A program made the translations under genes and the position numbers. Positions 41,066 to 53,534 of a stretch of 64,000 bases of DNA are shown here, in pieces. Origin of the DNA: Chrysemys picta bellii (Eukaryota > Chordata > Testudines > Emydidae); assembly GCF_011386835.1 (NCBI RefSeq), contig NC_088801.1, forward strand, positions 14,866,824-14,930,823, given 5' to 3'. The notes under the pieces were generated by a model that saw only the letters and a list, made by a program, of their open reading frames with translations, did no database searches and was not told the origin of the DNA. The number at the start of each line of letters is the position of its first letter. Positions within the stretch are counted from its first letter, which is position 1.

Positions 41066-42052
41066 TAGGACTGTCAAGGTATAAAAAAAAATCATATGAT
41101 TAAAAATATTAATCGCGATTAATCATGCTGGTAAGCAATAACAGAATGCCATGTATTTAAATATTATTGGATGTTTACATTTTTCAAATATATTGATTTC
41201 AATTACGACACAGAATACAAAGTGTACGGTGCTCACTTTACATTTATTTTTATTACAAATATTTGCACTGTAAAAAACAAAAGAAATAGTATTTTTCAAT
41301 TCACCTAACATAAGTACTGTAGTGCAATCTCTTTATCATGAAAGTTGAACTTACAAGTGTAGAATTATGTATAAAAAAACTGCATTCAAAAACAAAACAA
41401 TGTAAAACTTTAGAGCCTATAAGTCCACTCAGTCCTACTTGTTTGTCTGAGCGATTGGCTGAACAAGTTTGTTTTCATTTGCAGGAGACAATGCTGCCCC
41501 CTTCTTGTTTACAATGTCATCTGAAAGTGAGAACAGACGTTCACATGGCATTCTTGTAGCCAGCACTGCAAGATATTTACATGCCAGATGCACTAAAGAT
41601 TCATATGTCCCTTCATGCTTCAACCACCATTCCAGAGGATATGAAGTAGGACTGAATGGACTTGTAGGCTCTAAAGTTTTACGTTGTTTTGTTTTTCAGA
41701 GCAGTTATGTAACAAAAAAAAAATCTACATTTGTAAGTTGTACTTTCATGATAAAGAGATTGCACTACAGCACTTGTATGAGATGAATTGAAAAATACTA
41801 TTTCTTTTATCATTTTTAAAGTGCAAATATTTGTAATAAAAAATAACAATATAAAGTGAGCAGTGTACACTTTGTATTCTGTGTTGTAACTAAAATCAAT
41901 ATATTTGAAAATGTAGAAAAACATCCAAAAATATTTCATAAATTTCAATTGGGTTTTGCGATTAAAACTGAGATTAATCAAGATTATTTTTTCAATCACG
42001 ATTAATTTTTGAGTTAATCGCGTGAGTTAACTGCGATTAATCAACAGCCCTA
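41066..42052 (-). mobile_element. hAT element with arms of about 380-410 bp inverted repeat
   Basis: 987 bp, perfect 8-bp target duplication ATTTTAAC (41058-41065 and 42053-42060), termini TAGGACTGTC / AACAGCCCTA. Left arm (41066-41441) and right arm (41644-42052) are long inverted repeats, for example TGCAATCTCTTTATCATGAA against TTCATGATAAAGAGATTGCA. The 200-bp centre carries a transposase remnant. Confidence 0.92.
41435..41623 (-). pseudogene. hAT transposase C-terminal dimerisation-domain remnant
   Basis: The minus-strand ORF reads YLAVLATRMPCERLFSLSDD and then VNKKGAALSPANENKLV, the signature of the hAT C-terminal dimerisation domain (S/C-E-R-x-F-S ... LSPxNxNxL). Only about 60 residues remain; the catalytic DDE and zinc-finger parts are absent, so the element could only have moved in trans. 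Confidence 0.85.
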
Positions 42053-42060
42053 ATTTTAAC

Positions 42061-43584
42061 CTTTCCACAGAGAGGAACGGTGAATAATGGCCTCTCTATG
42101 CTTTTTTTTTTGCTTCTGCCCACATCACAGCACAATATCACTTTTTATTTGTATACTCTGTACCTTGCACTGGAATAGTCTCTTAAAACATGACATTCTT
42201 TCATTACTTCAGAGCACCTGAGTTCCAATATTTTCCTTTTTTAAAAGAAACTCAGTGTAGATTTTTCAAAATGCTGTGTGGCCTTTCAGTAGGGTCAAGT
42301 GAGGAGGAATAGATTAATCAAAACTGCAGATGCAGCAGCTAGCTCATAATTTACAGACTGACAGGTTCATAATCCTTAAAATCATAATTTTCTCCGGGGT
42401 AAAGGCTTTCCTATAATACATTGCCCTTATTAATTTAAAGAATCCCAATAAAAGTATTTCTTTCTCCTTTCCTGCGGAGAGGTGCCACTTATTCTGGTTT
42501 ATCATTTTTCTCTCTTTATCTACAACAGCTGCATTTAATTAACATGAAAAGTCAGATTTAAACTCACAAAAGCTCGGACACCTGACGCAGCGACTAAGTG
42601 AAGTGTACAGGCTAAAATTTTCAACTTCTATTTTGAAGGCCAGATTTTCTAAACTTGAACAGTAGGGTTGGGTCTGCTAAAAAAGATTTGCATGCATAGC
42701 AGTTGGACATGAACATCAGGTAAATGTATATAAAGTTGGGTATAGTCAAGTCCATGGCATTTTGCAGGGAGAATGAACTCAAGGTTCTGCCTCAGGATTG
42801 TAGGTTAGGTACAACATGATGTGACACAGGGATAAGAGATGTTAGTCAAAAGAGAGGGGAAGGGAGATTCACACAAAATAAGATTGAGGTTGCTTGTTTT
42901 TTTGTAAACAAGGTACTCATTGAATTTGTTCCTCCATTTATAATTAATGTAGATTTTACTGAATCACTAAACTTGCTCCTTACTGGAAATTCCTGTTTAA
43001 TGGCAAATTTTTCCTACTGGGTTTAACTATACTAATTTCAGTACAATTGTGCAATACCGTTTAGGAAAATAAGTAAAAAATCAGGCTCCTTGATGTTTGA
43101 AGCCATGTTAGCTTCACCAAGTGGAGGTCAAAGATTATCTTTGTCTTGGTGTAATGGAAGACTGAGAGCAGGAATGCAATGTTATTCCAAGTACTTCTCA
43201 GTTTCAATGCCAATTGCAGTGAAATACTTTCAGATACGTTACACAGCTTATTTCTGATGCTTCCTACCAAACTTCACTCTGTTGGGCTAAACAAAAGAGA
43301 AAATGTTTTCCTTTAACATCTTAAAATTAACATCTTTCCTCTTGATCCAAACACTAACAACCTAAGAGAATAGATCCATACAGGAAGGAGGAAGTCAAAA
43401 TGTTACCATCAAATAAAGTATTAATTAAATTTAATAATAGGTTTGAATAGCATTCTTCCTATTATAGAATGGCGGCAGATCTTTTGAATTGTAGAATTCC
43501 TGGAGAATAGAGGCTCCTTATTTTCAGTATAATACATACACTTTGTCAGTTTTGAATGTTTATTTCTTTATTGTGTAGAGAGAA
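42061..43584. other. Intergenic, nothing recognised
   Basis: AT-rich with chance ORFs only. Confidence 0.4.
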
Positions 43585-44185
43585 AGGATGGTCTTGCACT
43601 TAAAGGCATCAAACTGGGATTCACAAGATCAAAGTTCAGTTCCTTGCTTTGCCACAGACTTCCTGTGTGAGCTTGGGTGATCACTCAGTCTCACTGAGTC
43701 TTGGTTTCACTTCTGTAAAATGGGAATCACCACATTTCCTTTCTCCCATTGTCTCTTTTTAAACTGTAAGCTCTTTGGAGCAGGGACGGACACTTAGGGC
43801 TTGTCTACACTACAGAGCGATGAGCAGCGATCAATCCAGTGGGGTTGTGCAGCAGCTTGTGCCAAACACGATAAATTGCTAGACACAATAAATTGACCGC
43901 TGATCACTCTAGCATCGACTCTGGTACTCCATCTCAACCAGAAGTGCAAGGGGAATGGATGGGAGAGCATCTCTTGTCAACACACCGCAATGAAGACAGT
44001 GCGATAAGTAGATCTAAGTACGTCGACTTCAGCTACATTATTCATGTAGCTGAAGTTGGGTAACTTAGATTGATCCCCCCCCCCATAGTGTAGACCAGCC
44101 CTTACTGTGTGTTGGTACAGGACCTAGCACAGTGGAATCCCAATTTCAGTTGGGACCCCTAGGCACTAATAATAATAATACTAAA
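43585..44185 (+). repeat. MIR-like tRNA-derived SINE split by a Harbinger MITE
   Basis: Shows TTTGCCACAGACTTCCTGTG, TCTGTAAAATGGGAATCACC and TGTAAGCTCTTTGGAGCAGG. It resumes after the MITE with GTACAGGACCTAGCACAGTG and ends in an (ATA)n tail near 44166-44185. Typical of an old amniote SINE. Confidence 0.65.
43797..44101 (+). mobile_element. PIF/Harbinger MITE with internal hairpin, copy 2
   Basis: 305 bp, ends GGGCTTGTCTACACTAC / GTAGACCAGCCC, perfect TTA target duplication (43794-43796 and 44102-44104). Hairpin arms ACTTCAGCTACAT / ATGTAGCTGAAGT at 44026-44056. Confidence 0.93.
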
Positions 44186-46638
44186 AATATCAATTTATTT
44201 GGATTTACTGACAGGTAAAAAAGAGTCAGTACAGAAGCTCTGAGTGTCCTCACAATAATTAACTCCCCAGGAACATTAAATGCTAATACACAAATCATAG
44301 CAATAGATTATGTTGGTACCAGAGAATGATAGGACGTATGGGGCCAGATTTACACTATTGACACTGTGGCCCCTTTACACCACTCTGGCAGCATAAAAGG
44401 GCCTTAAAGTGTGCCTAAGTTACATTTATACTCACTTTAAATCTCTTTACACTGCCAGGGCAGTGGAAGGGGGTCTTAGCATCCCTTAGAATCAGGACCA
44501 GGCTGTTAGAAATTAATTCCTGAATTGTACACTTGATATTTGTACTTTTTATTGAAACTCCGTGGATGTTGAAGGAGCTCAGCCTTCACAGGTGGGCCTC
44601 AGCCGCTTGTGCCATCAGGCTCAGAGCGTTTACAGTTCAAGCCTTTACGAAGTGTACCAAGCTGTGATTGCCGCACACTTTGACAACCTCTATAGTGCGG
44701 TTGTAATAAATCAACCTTTGCAACTTTCAGTTGTCTGTCCTTTATTATTAGTGACATTTTCCCTTAAAAGTTCAAAGCAAGCTTGACTTTACGATCGGCC
44801 ATATTCTTTAACTAGAGTCACATTGATTTTTGGTGGAAGATCACTGTTAGTGAAAGCCAGGAGATGGCACTGTTTCTTAAGAGATAAGCGTTAAAGTCTA
44901 ATACTGCAAATGGGAATACAAACTAAAAGCTTGATTCTACATCCTTCACTCCTATCAGGCAATTTTGCTCATGTGAGAAGCCCCACTGAACTTGATGGGA
45001 CAATTCACCTGAGTAAGGCTTTGCAGGATTGGACACAAAAGTAAGTTAGTATTAAAAATAAAATGAATGAAGGGCCAGATCTCTGGCTATGCTATAGAGT
45101 TCCTTAGTGCCAGGCCACTGGTGCAAAGCAGCCAAAATGCAGTGGATTCAGGCAGTGAGGGATTCCTCTTGTATAGAGGAATCCTCTATGGGATAGGGCT
45201 GCATTAGGAGTTCCTACATCATCTCCCTCAGGGTCCAGGTGTAGGGGATGTGCATGGGATTCCACTGCATCCAGCTGCTTCCTGACTGGTAGAATGGGCA
45301 CTTTGGGCTGTTGGCAGCTAGCATAAAAGAGGTCAGTCTTATCCTGTCTATCTTATCCTGGAGACTGGGTAAACAACTTGTTTCCCCAGGCTCAGGGGAA
45401 CACAAATGTGGCTAGAAACCACTTTTTGCCCTCCTACCCAAGCAGTACTCAACGGGGATAGAGAATCTGGCTTCAGGTGTTCACTACAGACATGGTGAAT
45501 TTAATTAATGTCAATGAAGAATTTTAATGTGACGTCAGCAAACCCTTCCATTTCTCCGTATGTATGTTCAGCCTCCCCACACCCAAATCTCCCCTTATTC
45601 TGTTACCATTCCTGCCGACTGAGTCCCTTCTCATACCACCATACCAAGCTTAGCACGTGGTAATGGTATGCTTGGAGGAAGTATAGGTTATTACTCACAA
45701 TCCCATTGGGCTCATTCAATATTTGAATGAGCATGTTGCCTTCTTATGGAACAAATTCTTGCTTTGCAGATCTCAGTCTCTATGTTCCCTGTGTAGATGT
45801 TGCTTTAAACAAACCCTCTGTGGTTAATAGGAATAACAAACTATAAAGATGAATAATCTCGTTAATGTATCACAACACTGAAGACAGAGAGAAGAAGATA
45901 CAGTTTCTTTACACAAGACAGATGAAATTCAGCACACATGGGACCCATAGTAAATCAAACTAAACAGAAAACAGGAATAAACTGTTCAAATACCCAACTG
46001 GGTTCTCAGTCCTGGTGACTGTCAGTATGTTGGGGGAAGCTCCTAAACCTTCCCATATACCAAGATTGGGAGAATCTGGAACCATTATGTGCAACAGACT
46101 AGCAAATTACAAGGTGCTAAGGTCACCATAGCGCTGTTCTTTGAGCTAATGGCAACAGAGACCTTCACTTCAGAAAGGTCTGGAGATTCCCAACTGATTA
46201 ACTGTCTTTCTTTGCCTCCAGCTGTCCAGGAACCTTGATTTCAGCTATGGTGAAAATGCCAACTTATCTTGTGGCTCCTCTGCTGAGTGGTAGTAGATAT
46301 CAGGGCCTTGCAGATTAGATTCCCATTGAAGGGAAATCAGTGACATGGAGTCTGGGTTATTTTCTTAGTGTAACTTGTTTCATTACATTACCATAACCAG
46401 TCCTTGAACAGAGGTGGTCAAATAGCTCAGAGCAATCTCCTCTCTCAGGAATCAATCTTAAGCAAAACATCAATGCCTGTTTCCGGGAATAACACTGCCC
46501 CAAGAACTGATTCTTGTTAGAGAAATTAAGGGGCAGCGAGCAAAAGCTCTTGCACAACTGCATTACAAAACTAGTAATAGCACAACACTTCCTCAGACTG
46601 AACAGTGCTTGCATGTTAAGAAAAAGAACTTATACAAC
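44186..46638. other. Intergenic with old repeat traces
   Basis: No gene. Near 44930-45030 is a CTGAACTTGATGGGA phrase of the same old family noted at 38.1 kb. The rest is unremarkable. Confidence 0.35.
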
Positions 46639-47028
46639 TAAGAGTATGTCTACACTACAAAATTAGGTCAAATTTATAGAAGTCGGTTTTTTAGAAATCG
46701 TTTTTATACAGTCGATTGTGTGTGTCCCCACACAAAATGCTCTAAGTGCATTAAGTTGGCGGACTGCATCCACAGTACTGAGGCTAGCGTCGACTTCCGG
46801 AGCGTTGCACTGTGGGTAGTTGTGGCTAGCTATCCCACAGTTCCCGCAGTCTCCACCGCCCATTGGAATTCTGGGTTGAGATCCCAATGCCGGATGGGGC
46901 AAAAACAGTGTCGCAGGTGATTCTGGGTACATGTTGTCAGGCCCCCACTCCCTCCCACCCTCCGTGAAAGCAACGGCAGACAATTGTTTCACGCCTTTTT
47001 TCAGCCCAGACGCCATAACACTGGGATC

Positions 47029-48075
47029 ATGGAGCCCGCTCAGATCACCGTGGCAATTATGAGCACTATAAGCAACACGCGCATTATCCTGGAGTATATG
47101 CAGAACCAGAACCTGCCAAAGCAAAACCAGATGAGGAGGCAACGGCAGCGTGGTGACAAGATTGATGAGGAAATAGACATGGACATAGACTTCTCACAAA
47201 GTATGGTCCCCGGCAATGTGCACATCATAGTGTTAATGGGGCAGGTTCATGTCGTGGAACGCCGATTCTGGGCCCGGGAAACAAGCACAGACTGGTGGTA
47301 CCGCATCGTGTTGCAGGTGTGGGACGATTCCCAGTGGCTGCGAAACTTTTGCATGCGTAAGGGCACTTCCATGGAACGTTGTGACTTGCTTTCCCCTGCC
47401 CTGAAGCGCCAGAATACCAAGATGAGAACAACCCTCACAGTTGAGAAGTGAGTGGCGATAGCCCTGTGGAAGCTTGCAATGCCAGACAGCTACCGGTCAG
47501 TCGGGCATCAATTTGGAGTGGGCAAATCTACTGTGGGGGCTGCTGTGATCCAAGTAGCCCACGCAATAAAAGATCTGCTGATATCAAGGGTAGTGACTCT
47601 GGGAAATGTGCAGGCCATAGTGGATGGCTTTGTTGCAATGGGATTCCCTAACTGTGGTGGGGTGATAGACGGAACCCATATCCCTATCTTGGCACCGGAG
47701 CACCAAGCCAGCGAGTACATAAACCGAAAGGGGTACTTTTCAATGCTGCTGCAAGCACTGGTGGATCACAAGGGACGTTTCACCAACATCAACGTGGGAT
47801 GGCCGGGAAAGGTACATGACGCTCGCGTCTTCAGGAACTCTGGTCTGTTTCAAAAGCTGCAGGAAGGGACTTTCTTCCTGTACCAGAAAATAACCGTTGG
47901 GGATGTTGAAATGCCTATAGTTATCCTTGGGGACCCAGCCTACCCTTTAATGCCATGGCTAATGAAGCCATATACAGGCAGCCTGGACAGTAGTCAGGAG
48001 CTGTTCAACTCTCCATTGACGGAGGTTGGAGTAGTGGTGGCTGCACCCCCTAGCATGTCATGCAGTTCAGCATAG
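47029..48075 (+). pseudogene. Harbinger DDE transposase, interrupted by a stop and C-terminally altered
   Basis: The likely start is ATG 47029 (MEPAQITVAIM). The frame runs to TGA at 47449-47451 and continues in the same frame from 47452 to 48075, so one stop codon splits it. After the stop: SVGHQFGVGKSTVGAAVIQV (helix-turn-helix-like), GGVIDGTHIPI (first catalytic Asp), GKVHDARVFRNS and ILGDPAYPLMPWLMKPY (second Asp). The frame then departs from the family after ELFNS and ends without the final Glu region, so the third catalytic acid is missing. It would have cut and pasted the element together with the SANT protein. No longer functional as read. Confidence 0.88.
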
Positions 48076-48142
48076 AAGCAGCATGTCTGCGGCTCTGCCC
48101 CGGACCTTCCATTTGCCTCTCTGGTTTTGTGGTAGGCTTACC

Positions 48143-48385
48143 TTAGCTCTTAATTTTCACGGGGCACTGCTGTGTGTCCCTGTTATGGCCTCTGTCCTTC
48201 ATGCCCTTTGAGACTTTTTCTAATGATTTGGCATTTCGTTTACTGCAACAGAGTTCAGCTAGCATGGATTCGTCTCCCCATATGGCGAGCAGATCCTGTA
48301 TCTCCCGTTCGGTCCATGCCGGAGCTCTTTTGCGATCCTGGGACTCCATCATGGTTACCTGTGCTGATGAGCTCTGCATGGTCAC
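48143..48385 (-). CDS. Harbinger accessory Myb/SANT-like DNA-binding protein (partial)
   Basis: 80 residues. APAWTEREIQDLLAIWGDES followed by CSKRNAKSLEKVSKGMKDRG is a trihelix/SANT domain of the kind Harbinger elements encode beside the transposase, used for DNA binding and nuclear import of the transposase. It is shorter than full family members and ends soon after the domain, so it is probably truncated. Convergent with the transposase. Confidence 0.7.
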   Translation of the reverse strand: MTMQSSSAQVTMMESQDRKRAPAWTEREIQDLLAIWGDESMLAELCCSKRNAKSLEKVSKGMKDRGHNRDTQQCPVKIKS

Positions 48386-48737
48386 CTGTGCTCTCCACGC
48401 TGGGCAAACAGGAAATGAAATTCAAAAGTTCACGGGCCTTTTCCTGTCTACCTGGCCAGTGCATCTGAGTTGAGAGCACTGCCCAGAACGGTCACAATGG
48501 AGCACTCTGGGATAGCTCCCGGAGGCCAATACTGTCGAATTGCGTCCACACAACCCCAAATTTGACCCGGCAAGGCTGATTTCAGCGCTAATCCCCTCGT
48601 TGGAGGTGGAGTAAAGAAATCGATTTAAAGAGCCTGTTGAGTCGAAAAAAAGGGCTGTGTCGTGTGGACGGGTCCAGGCTTAAATCGAGGTAACGCTGCT
48701 AAATTCGACCTAAAATCATAGTGTAGACCAGGCCTAA

Positions 48738-49604
48738 GTGTAACAGCGACTTCCAGTGACTCCGGTCAGAGCACTATGTTGAGTTCCTTCCCCTATAGTG
48801 TAGGCGAGGAGGAGGCTGAACTCATTCATCAGAAAGATGAAAGGCAAGCCAGAATTTTGTAGGAATCATGTAAACAGTGACAATTGACCAGATACGCACA
48901 CAGCAAATGTGTTCAGTTCCAATGTGTAGCCAAGCTTCTTGACACACTGAACATGTGACTACATTGATTGAAAGAAGCAAAACTTGTGTTACTCTCCTCA
49001 GGAACTCAACACTGGTTCCATACAGCTATAATCTAATTGATATTATCTGCATGTGTGAAATTGTAATAGAGACATGGTATCAGAATGCAAACCTCAAAGA
49101 GCGATGTTAAACGTCTATAGTGCACTAAATCATCTGCCAGAAATGTGCAAAGGCATAATATCTCATTAATAATTATTGCATCATTGAGTCATGCAAAGAG
49201 AGATGTTCCCTTCTTTACTTACATAATGGCAAGTCCCCATTAAAACACAGGTCATTTCCAATGTATGCGGTAGAACATCAGATACTGAAGCTCTGTTTAA
49301 AGGAATTAACAAAGCTTTATTAAAAGAGAGGTTTTTGTAAGGGAAGCAAGTACAGGTTGAAAGATGCAGTACTCAGCTAATGCAAACAATATAGTCCCTC
49401 CCCCCACCTACTTTTTTGAGGTTAAAACATAGCCAGGTAATTGGGAAAGCAGCAATATAAATATAACAAGAATGAAGTTCATAGTATCAACCATTCTCCC
49501 ATTTCCCCACTTGCCCCCCACAGAAGCCCACACCCAAACAGAGCTTTCTGTAACCCCAGAAAGGGAGAAGATCCAGAGATTCCATGAAGTCCACTGGGCA
49601 CCTG
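48738..49604. other. Intergenic, nothing recognised
   Basis: No gene or clear repeat. Confidence 0.4.
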
Positions 49605-50130
49605 TGATGGGGTGTATAAATCCTGCACTGGTGACAAAGGGGTTAAAGAGCTGCTGTAAGCAGGGCTGGCCTTGCCCCTCTTGCCCTGTCAATCATGTCA
49701 GGGGTGGAGTAAGGGTTTAAAAATAGCAAGTGTCAGACAGGAGCTGAGGGAGGAGAGAGTAGACCCCAGTTTCCAAAGAAAGACCTGAGGTACGCTTCAG
49801 GGATTTTGCCCTCAAGGAGGTCACATGCTGATCCTACAAGGAGACAGCAGACTCTGGTATACCAGCTGGGGATGATAGGTTCAGCAAGCAAGCCTCAAGG
49901 AGAGCTGTTAAGTAGTCAGTACTGCTTTGCTCAACAACCCCTCCTGGGTTACTGAAAGGACTATGGAGTGGGAGCCCAGAGCTCTGTTCCTGTCAAATGC
50001 AGTCAGATTATTCTGCTCAATTGAGTATCAGTGAGAGTCCTGTGTATGCAGCTGGAGGTGCTCTATGTGTTTTGTAGTGCCCACAGCAGGAGGTACCTGT
50101 CAGTAACCTGAGAAGTGTGACCAGACCTCA
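49605..50130 (+). mobile_element. Solo-LTR-like element
   Basis: Begins TGTGATGGGGTGTATAAATC, includes AGGGTTTAAAAATAGC as a possible TATA region near 49712, then a noncoding G-rich leader. Similar in plan to the pieces at 3767 and 23628. Boundaries uncertain. Confidence 0.35.
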
Positions 50131-50169
50131 CTATTGCCAATCTATTTTATGTGGAAAGCTCTCAGATGT

Positions 50170-50520
50170 TTAGGGACTCTCATTTCCTATTTATCTGTAT
50201 AGTGCCTAGTGCAATGGGGCCCAGCCTTGTGCGACTGCAGGCACTACTGCACTATAAGTGTTAACAATAATAACACCAGTGATGTGGGGCAGTGCTAAGC
50301 CCTAAGATAGATCCTGGAAATTATCTACCACTATTTTTTTCCCAAGGGGATAAGCTGGCCTTGGGGTTCAGACACTGGACTGGATTCAGGGAATATGAAT
50401 TAAATTCCCAGCTCTGCCACAGAGGTCCTGTGTGATCTAAGTACGTCACTTAAAGTCTGCTCTTCAGTGCTCTATAAGATGGAGATGATAATACTGTCTT
50501 TCTCCCACCCTTTGTCGTGT
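50170..50520. repeat. MIR-like SINE pieces
   Basis: 50190-50285 shows TATAGTGCCTAGTGCAATGG and a tail with AATAATAAC. 50360-50510 shows CAGCTCTGCCACAGAGGTCC and GTCCTGTGTGATCTAAGTAC. Both resemble parts of the SINE at 43585. Confidence 0.5.
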
Positions 50521-53036
50521 CTATTTAGATGGTCAAATATCTTCCACTCAAACATTATTCCCTCCAACTATAATGGATGGAAATTCACGGAATGACTTGG
50601 GTAGAATCATTAATAGCCCAGAGCAAATGTTATGAAGTTCTGCTACAGGAGTCTCAATGGGGACTGAAGAAATACAAAGATAGCTGAGAAGGTGGTGAGA
50701 GTCTGTGCATAGAAAAAACAGAGTAAGGGAAGCAGATTTGGGCAAGATATGTATAGCCACTCAAGTAAACCTTTCTGATTTATTTTTTCCAGTAGCATCT
50801 CACACCACTACATTTATAACAAATACATCTAAACAGAGATACTGGAAGGAACATGGAGAAACTCCAGGGTTGGTGAGTTTGTCCCAGAGTAAAAGCCAAT
50901 GGACCTGGAAATGAATAAGAGCTACTTTACTTCATTGAGATAAACACCGGAGTCTACAGCATAGTTAGCATGAATTTCTCACACAGAATTCTAACTGACA
51001 TTCATGGGAATTCCGAGCAACTAAGGCGAGAGCAAAGCATGAGACAACAGCAATAGCCTCAACTCCACTTTCCAAAACTTGAGAGTTAAACCTTGAGAAA
51101 TTCTAACCTCATGCCCTATGAGTGGGTCGTGGCCAGGTGTAGTTAGGTGAAAAGGAACAGAAGTCTCATGTTTGGTAATGGGGCTCAGCAAATTAATGAG
51201 ACTTCCTCATGATAAGAAAATTAATGATTGTAGGGAGGTACTCCATCTGTGGAGCAGCTCTGCTGTCTTTTCTGGTGGAAATTTTATGCTGAAATTCAGC
51301 CCCAAGCTGGTCTGACATTCTTCTACGTTGCTTTCAGCAGCCCTGTGCCATCCCTGGTGGCCAGCCATCTTTCTGTCAAGTTTTGGGGTATTGAGGGAGC
51401 CATTTACTTCATTTTTCTTGCTGGCTCAGTCGTTTAGCCTTCTGCTAAACCAAAAACATCCAATTCAAGTCTACACAAAATCTTCCTGCTAGTGTCCCTG
51501 GTTCACAGGAGTCTCTGGGTTCTATGCCCAAGTCCTTTCTTGGTACAGTGGGGAGGTGAAGGGGAAGTTCAATCTGCTCTCCCTTCCTCTACCAAAAAGC
51601 GTCAGCCTTGGCCCTTTGGAAGGAAGCAGGTAGTCAGGCTTCAGGCCCATTCTGCTACTCTGCACAAGCTCCCTTCATTTATTCCTCTTCAAAGTCCTCC
51701 TATCACTCTGCTCATGTCGCTTCAGCTCCTTCTGCGGCTACCACCTAGCTCCTTCTGCAGAGAAGCTGCAGCAGCTCTGCACTCTCCAAGTCTAACTCCT
51801 AGCAAGTCCTACTCCCTCTAGGTCTCTCCCCAGACTTTTCAACATTGCCTTCCTTCCCAGCATTCTTTGCAATGAGGCTTGGATTCCTTTTCTGGAATAT
51901 ATAGGGTGAAACAAAGCTTTGTTAATGAGAAGTCAAGACCAAACAGACTGGAAAGAATTTTTTTCATCTGAAGATTGCACTGTTTAGAAATGTCCATGCT
52001 TTGAGTAAACGATGCGTTACTCTTTCATAATGGATTTCTTCCCTCTTTGTGTCCCTAATGAATGAAGAATAAAAAGGAAGGAGGAGGAAGAAGAGGAGGC
52101 AGTATAGAGTAGCCCCAGACAGAGAACAAATGCACCGACAAAAATATTTGTTAAGAATGATTCAGAACTTTATGTGAAGACTAGAGTACCTACATCCCCG
52201 GTATGACAGAACTCACACAGCAATAAATGCCATTTCACAGCAGGAGGCAAGAAGTATAAAAGAGCCCTAGCCCTTTCAGATGTTGAAAATTAAAATCCTG
52301 AGCCAGGGTTAATGTGATTCAAGGAAAATAAAACAGTGACGCAGGTGCACAGCTAGAGAAAGGCATTGAGGATATGTTAAGTACTAACACAATTTGTATG
52401 TATACAGCATATTGCTCTCCATAACTGGTGTGAGCAAATCCTGAGAGATGCTAAGATACCAATTTCATGAGGAATTGTGGATTCATAGATTTTAAGGCCA
52501 GAAATGACTATTATGATAGTCTGAACTTCTGTATAACAAAGGCCATAGAAAGTCAATGCTCAAAGGTGAATTCAGGTGCAGAGGGGCCACCAGAAGGTCT
52601 AAGTTGCACATACGTCCCTATTTTTAGGGCTTAAGTAGGAGTAATTGGCCATAGGCCTTGTGCTAGGTCCTCTGCTTTAGGTGTCTTTTTCACCCCAACT
52701 TTCAGGATTTAGACCTATATGTTATCAATATAAATAAGCTAATATAGATAAGTTTGCAATGGTATTATACCAACTTCTCCTATTTGTGGGTGCAGAAAGG
52801 GTAATAGTGAAGAAGGTCAAATTCAGCACTCTGCAGAGATGCAGCTAAAGGCCTATGAATGAAATGAGTCTTGTTTCACTCCTATTTTGAGGACTTACAT
52901 GGGTCTGAGAGCATGCAGAGACTTTGTGCTCCAAAAGATCATTTTACCCTTTAGTTGTCAGTCCTAGGAGAAAGAGCAGAAGACATCTGGTTCTTCTCCT
53001 CTTCTGTGAAGCAAAAGCTCAATGTTCTGTTGGCCA
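50521..53036. other. Intergenic; one CR1 scrap
   Basis: No gene. About 52480-52560 contains GATTCATAGATTTTAAGGCC, a CR1 3'-end phrase on the complementary strand. Otherwise unremarkable. Confidence 0.4.
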
Positions 53037-53380
53037 TAGGGTTGCCAACTTTCTAATTGCACAAAACCGAACACCCCTGTCTCGCCCCTTGTCCAAGGCC
53101 ATGGCCCTGCTTGCTCCATCCCCCCTCCCTCCATTGCTCGCTCTCCCATACCTTCACTCACTTTCACTGGGCTGGGGCAGGGGGGTGGGGTTGGGTTGTG
53201 GGAAGGGAGTGAGGGCTCTGGCTGGGGGTGTGAGCTCTGGAGTGGGGCCAGGAATGAAGGGTTCAGAATACAGGAGAGGGATCTGGGCTGGGGCAGGGGG
53301 TTGGGGTGTATGTGTGGGGGTGAGGATTCCAGCTGGGGGTGCGAGCTCTGGGGGGAGGGCAGGGATGAGGTGACAAGTAA
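53037..53380. repeat. G-rich repeat starting AGGGTTGCCAAC, with tandem halves
   Basis: Starts like the AGGGTTGCCA MITEs at 33.2 kb, then contains two tandem G-rich halves of about 115 bp, each beginning TGGGCTGGGGCAGGGGG and each with GCTGGGGGTG(T/C)GAGCTCTGG. Noncoding; opposed ORFs here are compositional. Confidence 0.6.
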
Positions 53381-53534
53381 TGTTTTCTTTCAACCCTGCA
53401 CAAGATCACTTACTTCCCACAATACATGGAGATGGGAGTATTAGAAGAGTAACATTTTCAGCTATCCTGAGAGTTCATAGCCTATACAGTGCTCTGATAT
53501 TGGCTGCTCTTGGATGGACCCTTGTTGGTCAGAT

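Larger units (their letters stand above)
46642..48734 (+). mobile_element. Full-length PIF/Harbinger DNA transposon, disabled
   Basis: 2093 bp, ends GAGTATGTCTACAC and, reverse-complemented, GGCCTGGTCTACAC, with perfect TAA target duplication (46639-46641 and 48735-48737). It carries the two genes expected of the superfamily in convergent order: a DDE transposase on plus and a SANT/Myb-like DNA-binding protein on minus. Both termini and the TAA target are intact, but the transposase is broken. Confidence 0.93.
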
